Translations under genes and position numbers: made by a program
DNA from: Leisingera caerulea DSM 24564
GTDB taxonomy: Bacteria; Pseudomonadota; Alphaproteobacteria; Rhodobacterales; Rhodobacteraceae
NCBI RefSeq assembly: GCF_000473325.1
Contig: NZ_KI421513.1
Coordinates: 487,217 to 551,216 of the forward strand
DNA: 64,000 nt
Direction: 5' to 3'
Shown here: positions 58,671 through 64,000 of the stretch, in pieces
How positions within the stretch are numbered: position 1 is the stretch's first letter
Layout of the letters: every line of letters begins with the position of its first letter
Notes under the pieces: model-generated
Told to the model about the DNA's origin: nothing
Database searches by the model: none
The model's input: the letters and a program-made list of their open reading frames with translations, nothing else

Positions 58671-58752
58671 GCGCCGCGCATCAGCGCGGCGCGGTGCCCA
58701 AGGCTTTGCCTTGCATCTTCGATGCATGGCGAAGGCGCGGGAGCCCCTCCTC
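58671..58752 (+). repeat. REP-like intergenic repeat, copy G
   Basis: GCGCCGCGCATCAGCGCGGC is followed by GCGGTGCCCAAGG, then GCATC-TTC-GATGC and GCGCGGGAGCCCC: the same order of arms as copies A and B with substitutions in the core. It lies just before the stop of the convergent crotonase gene. Confidence 0.6.
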
Positions 58753-58758
58753 CCGCAG

Positions 58759-59619
58759 TCAACGGTTGCGTCTGGGGAGGCTCTCGTTGGCGGTCCAGTC
58801 GTAAGTGCCCTGATCCCGCTCCTGCACCGCTTGCTTCCAGCCCGCCTCTTCCGCCCTGGCCTTGAAGTTCAGCCCTTCCGGCGAGTGCCGGGTGATGCCG
58901 TCAAAGATCGTCGCCAGCCGCTGGGTCTGCATCAACCCGGTCTGCTCAATCGCCTGGTTGATCACAAGTTTCTGCATTGCCAGCTGATTGACCGGCACCG
59001 TCGCCATCCGCGCAGCCATCTCCTCGACCGCATCGTCCAGCTGCGCCGCAGGCACAGCCTTCAGAACCAGCCCCATCTCCGCCGCCTCCTTGCCGCTGAT
59101 CCGGTCGCCGGTGAACAGCATCCGCTTGGCCCGCTCCGCGCCCAGCCGGTAGACCCACATCGCCGTCGTCGGACAGCCCCAGACGCGCGCGGGCATGTAG
59201 CCGATCTCCGCATCCTCCGCCATGATCGTCAAGTCCGCGCACAGGGCAATATCCGACCCGCCCGCAACCGCAAAGCCATGAACCTTGCAGATCACCGGCT
59301 TGGCCGCCCGCCACAGGGACATGAACGCCTGAGTGTTCTCCCACATAAAGCGGTAGTCTTTGATGGGGTCCCAAGGCATCGGCTGGGTTACCTCGCCGCT
59401 GCCGTTGCCCTCGGCGTAATAGGTCAGATCATAGCCCGCGCAGAACCCTTTGCCCGCGCCGGACAGGACCATCACATGCACCTGCGGGTCCGCGTCCGCC
59501 TGCGCCACCGCTGCGGCCAGATCCCGCGGCATCTCGTCATTGATGGCATTCATCACGTCAGGCCGGTTCAGCGTGATCCGCGCGATCCGGCCGTCTCTCT
59601 CATACAGTACCGTGGACAT
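58759..59619 (-). CDS. Crotonase-family protein with altered catalytic residues
   Basis: This is a 286-residue enoyl-CoA hydratase/isomerase-fold protein: RITLNRPDVMNAIN, SGAGKGFCAGYDL (first oxyanion-hole strand), HGFAVAGGSDIALCADLTIM and FTGDRISGKEAAEMGLV. Of the two hydratase glutamates, the first position is Asp (GGSDIAL) and the second is Ala (YMPARVWG in place of QPEILLG), so water addition to enoyl-CoA is doubtful and another crotonase reaction is more likely. An insertion near residues 70-95 is unusual. GGAGGAGGA precedes the ATG. It follows pobA after 91 bases. Confidence 0.88.
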   Translation of the reverse strand: MSTVLYERDGRIARITLNRPDVMNAINDEMPRDLAAAVAQADADPQVHVMVLSGAGKGFCAGYDLTYYAEGNGSGEVTQPMPWDPIKDYRFMWENTQAFMSLWRAAKPVICKVHGFAVAGGSDIALCADLTIMAEDAEIGYMPARVWGCPTTAMWVYRLGAERAKRMLFTGDRISGKEAAEMGLVLKAVPAAQLDDAVEEMAARMATVPVNQLAMQKLVINQAIEQTGLMQTQRLATIFDGITRHSPEGLNFKARAEEAGWKQAVQERDQGTYDWTANESLPRRNR

Positions 59620-59710
59620 GGGCTCCTCCTCCGCTGCGCAAAGGAGACCACAGGCAGCGTCCCCCGCATAGACGGGCCGACGCAGCGTTAGATTGCCTGG
59701 CTGCTGATGC

Positions 59711-61857
<2,147 letters not shown>

Positions 61858-61903
61858 GACGGAGCAGACTGCCAGTGGCAGGACATTGCAAGGAAAGCGC
61901 CGC

Positions 61904-62989
61904 ATGCTGCAAGGGATCCGCATTCTAGAAGTCGAGGGCCTGGGGCCAGGCCCATTTGCCGCGATGACACTGGCTGACCTCGGGGCGGAGGTGATCTGCG
62001 TGCACCGCCCGTACACCGGGCGTACACCAGGGATGCCGGAAAACTCGCTGTTGGACCGGGGCAAGCGGTCGGTCACGCTGGACCTTAAGGACCCGGAGGA
62101 CGCCGAAACCTTCCTGAAACTTGCCAAAACCGCACATGGGCTGATCGAAGGGTTCCGCCCCGGCGTTATGGAGCGGCTTGGGCTGGGGCCCGAAGACTGC
62201 CACGCGGTGAACCCAGGCCTGGTCTATGGCCGGATGACCGGCTGGGGGCAGGACAGCCCGCTGGCCCATGCGGCGGGGCATGACCTCAATTACATCTCGC
62301 TGTCGGGCGCCCTGTGGTACGCCTCCGCCCCAGGCGATACGCCGCTGACGCCCGCAACACTGGTCGGTGATATCGGCGGCGGCGCGATGTATCTGGTTGC
62401 CGGCATGCTGGCGGGCATTCTGAAGGCCGGGACCACCGGCGAGGGATGTGTGGTGGATGCGGCGATCTATGACGGCTCGGCCCATATGATGAACCTGCTG
62501 ATGAGCATCCGCCAGGCCGGAAACTTTGGCGTCACACGTGGAGCAAACCTGCTCGACGGGCCGCACTGGAGCCGCGCTTACGCCTGCGCCGATGGCGGCT
62601 ATGTCTCTGTGCAATGTCTGGAGCCGAAGTTCTATGCGCTGTTTTTGGAGAAACTGGGGCTGGCGGAAGACGCGGAATTTCAGCGGCAGTTTGAAAAAAC
62701 CAAGTGGCCCGCCCTGACCGGCCGCCTTGCCGGGATTTTTGCCAGCCAGCCGCGTGATCACTGGGCGGCGCTGTTCGAGGCATCGGACGCTTGCGTCGCC
62801 CCGGTGCTAAACCCGGAGGAGGCTTTGGCGCATGCGATGAACGCGCGCGGCACATGGGTTGAAGATCAAGGCGTGCTGCAAGCCGCCCCTGCCCCGCGGT
62901 TTTCCGGCCAACCCGACTGGCAGCCGCCGGAAATCCCGCATCGCGGCCAGCACACAAGGGAAATCCTGGCGGAACTGGGCCGGAAATAG
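61904..62989 (+). CDS. Alpha-methylacyl-CoA racemase-like CoA-transferase family III protein
   Basis: This is a 361-residue protein of the CaiB/BaiF family. EGLGPGPFAAMTLADLGAEV, LLDRGKRSVTLDL, GHDLNYISLSGALW (active-site His-Asp), GDIGGGAMYLVAGML and VSVQCLEPKFYALF (Glu) are the residues that distinguish racemases (MCR/AMACR) from transferases. It racemises 2-methylacyl-CoA, allowing oxidation of branched fatty acids. AAGGAAA lies 7 bases before the ATG. It follows pobR by 46 bases, but the functional link is unclear. Confidence 0.9.
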   Translation: MLQGIRILEVEGLGPGPFAAMTLADLGAEVICVHRPYTGRTPGMPENSLLDRGKRSVTLDLKDPEDAETFLKLAKTAHGLIEGFRPGVMERLGLGPEDCHAVNPGLVYGRMTGWGQDSPLAHAAGHDLNYISLSGALWYASAPGDTPLTPATLVGDIGGGAMYLVAGMLAGILKAGTTGEGCVVDAAIYDGSAHMMNLLMSIRQAGNFGVTRGANLLDGPHWSRAYACADGGYVSVQCLEPKFYALFLEKLGLAEDAEFQRQFEKTKWPALTGRLAGIFASQPRDHWAALFEASDACVAPVLNPEEALAHAMNARGTWVEDQGVLQAAPAPRFSGQPDWQPPEIPHRGQHTREILAELGRK

Positions 62990-62991
62990 GG

Positions 62992-63129
62992 TCAGTCTTC
63001 TTTCTTGGCCTTGTCGGCGGCAGCTTTCATCCGCTTAAGCAGATCGCTTTTGTCCGCTTGTTTGCCAAAGGGGTTTTTCTTGGTGCCCTTGGCGTTGTGT
63101 TCGGCGTGACGTGGCTTATTCTTGCCCAT
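62992..63129 (-). CDS. Small Lys-rich protein of unknown function
   Basis: This is a 45-residue, very basic protein: MGKNKPRHAEHNAKGTKKNP, FGKQADKSDLLKRMKAAADK, then AKKED. It is probably unstructured at the N-terminus, with a C-terminal helix. GGAG lies 8 bases before the ATG. Such composition suggests nucleic acid or ribosome contact, by inference. It is convergent with the racemase gene (2-base gap) and lies downstream of hemE. Confidence 0.72.
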   Translation of the reverse strand: MGKNKPRHAEHNAKGTKKNPFGKQADKSDLLKRMKAAADKAKKED

Positions 63130-63243
63130 CTTGGGTACTCCAGATTTACCGTAATCCACCGTTATGTCCTCATTCGCGGCGCTTTCTACTGCGCTGATGC
63201 CTGAAACCGCCACCCGGCACAAGGCCGGGCGGCGCACAGCAGG

Positions 63244-64000
63244 TCAGCTGCCCCTGACCGTGTCGATCATCAGTTGCACATTGTCCGGGTCCGCATCCGG
63301 GGTGATGCCGTGGCCCAGGTTGAAGATATGCGGGCCATTCCTGAAGGCTTCGACGATGCGGCGCGTGTCGTCCACCAGATCCTGCCCGCCGGTCACCATG
63401 TGGCGCGAGGCCAGGTTGCCCTGCACGCAGCCGTCCACCTGCACATTAGCGGCAGCCCATTCCGGATCCACCGAGTTGTCCAGCGCCACACAATCCACGC
63501 CGGTTGCCTTGGCAAATCCCACATAATTTTCGCCAGCCTCCCGCGGGAAACCGATCACGGGGGTGCCCGGGTGCCGTTCTTTCAGCGCCTGGGTAATCTG
63601 GCGGCAGGGCTCAAGCGCGTATTTCTGGAACGCCTCGCCCTTGAGCGACCCGGCCCAGCTGTCGAAGATCTTGACGACTTCGGCGCCAGCCTCAATCTGT
63701 TTGGACAGGTAATCAATGGTCGCCTCGGTGATCCGCGCCAAGAGAGCCTCGAACAGGGCGGTGTTTTCCTCGCGCAGCGCGTGCGCGGGCCCCTGGTCCG
63801 GAGTGCCGCGGCCCGCGATCATATAGGTTGCAACGGTCCAGGGCGCGCCGGCAAAACCGATCAGCGTGGTTTCCGCGGGCAGTTCGCGCGACAGGATGCG
63901 GACGGTTTCATAGATCGGGTTCAGCGTCTCGTGGATATCGGACGCCGGGCCCAGCTTGGCAAAATCCGCCTCGGTGGTGATGGTCGACAGCCGCGGGCCT
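63244..64000 (-). CDS. hemE: Uroporphyrinogen decarboxylase, C-terminal 251 residues (5' end outside window)
   Basis: The frame is open to the right edge of the window. The enzyme converts uroporphyrinogen III to coproporphyrinogen III in haem synthesis. Visible landmarks: [25 protein letters not shown] (substrate-pocket region), [16 protein letters not shown] and [20 protein letters not shown]. The N-terminal RAPAWIMRQAGRY-type region is beyond the window. The short gene at 62992 lies 114 bases after its stop. Confidence 0.96.
   Translation of the reverse strand, partial: GPRLSTITTEADFAKLGPASDIHETLNPIYETVRILSRELPAETTLIGFAGAPWTVATYMIAGRGTPDQGPAHALREENTALFEALLARITEATIDYLSKQIEAGAEVVKIFDSWAGSLKGEAFQKYALEPCRQITQALKERHPGTPVIGFPREAGENYVGFAKATGVDCVALDNSVDPEWAAANVQVDGCVQGNLASRHMVTGGQDLVDDTRRIVEAFRNGPHIFNLGHGITPDADPDNVQLMIDTVRGS

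Overview
This window looks like a high-G+C chromosomal segment of an alphaproteobacterium of the Rhodobacteraceae, most likely a marine Roseobacter-group genus such as Leisingera, Phaeobacter or Ruegeria. The genus is an inference. It rests on a phaA-phaB pair with a PhaR-type operator, an aa3-oxidase subunit IV microprotein, a DmdC-type acyl-CoA dehydrogenase, a DUF2007/methyltransferase pair, the order uvrC-pgsA-moaD-moaE, and dispersed intergenic repeats of a type I remember from this family. I see no rRNA, tRNA, insertion sequence, prophage or CRISPR array. The window is dense core chromosome with 71 supported genes. The first (EAL domain) and last (hemE) are cut by the window ends.

Layout. 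0-5 kb: EAL-domain fragment, polyhydroxybutyrate genes phaA and phaB, a 49-codon gene, a LysR regulator and a DMT exporter. 5-12 kb: DUF465 protein, methyltransferase and DUF2007 protein, polyprenyl diphosphate synthase, ispE, a TPR protein and ETF-ubiquinone oxidoreductase. 12-15 kb: soxR divergent from a glyoxalase-like gene with a SoxR box between them, then greA and a membrane protein. 15-20.5 kb: molybdenum-cofactor genes (a moeA fusion, mobB, mobA, fdhD) and azlCD. 20.5-27.9 kb: lipoprotein, cytochrome oxidase subunit IV, DUF6173-like protein, metallo-beta-lactamase, acyl-CoA dehydrogenase, tsaC, yqgE, a DsbD-like periplasmic protein and a Nudix hydrolase. 27.9-35 kb: RND pump with adaptor, moaB, a phosphoesterase and a uracil-DNA glycosylase. 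35-39.2 kb: a six-gene overlapping run pyrB-orf-orf-pseudo-pyrC-plsY-orf. 39-48 kb: secreted and membrane proteins, gshA, a kinase-like protein, rsmE, ubiA and a BON/OmpA protein. 48.5-55 kb: moaE, moaD, pgsA, uvrC, a PTR1-type pteridine reductase, a Ca/Na antiporter, a zinc-ribbon microprotein and an S49 peptidase. 55-64 kb: ABC exporter, CoxG-like protein, an operator-controlled NAD(P)-binding protein, a crotonase, pobA/pobR, an alpha-methylacyl-CoA racemase, a Lys-rich microprotein and hemE.

How the genes relate. Molybdenum-cofactor and bis-MGD genes occur at three separate places (15-19, 33 and 48.5-49 kb), but the first pathway genes moaA and moaC are not here. Ubiquinone and respiratory functions recur: polyprenyl synthase, UbiA, ETF-QO, oxidase subunit IV and hemE. 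Many neighbours overlap by 1 or 4 bases (ATGA, GTGA, TGATG), which implies translational coupling.

The most noteworthy signals are these: a predicted RNase-H-like (DUF429-type) domain fused to MoeA; two tandem palindromes placed on the -35 and -10 of the 57.9-kb gene; a SoxR box; a PhaR-type palindrome; a dihydroorotase homologue without metal ligands; a family-4-like uracil-DNA glycosylase missing most iron-sulfur cysteines; a PTR1-like reductase with an Asp-Tyr-Lys catalytic set; and two families of dispersed intergenic repeats. I did not find a clearly new multi-gene defence or mobile system.
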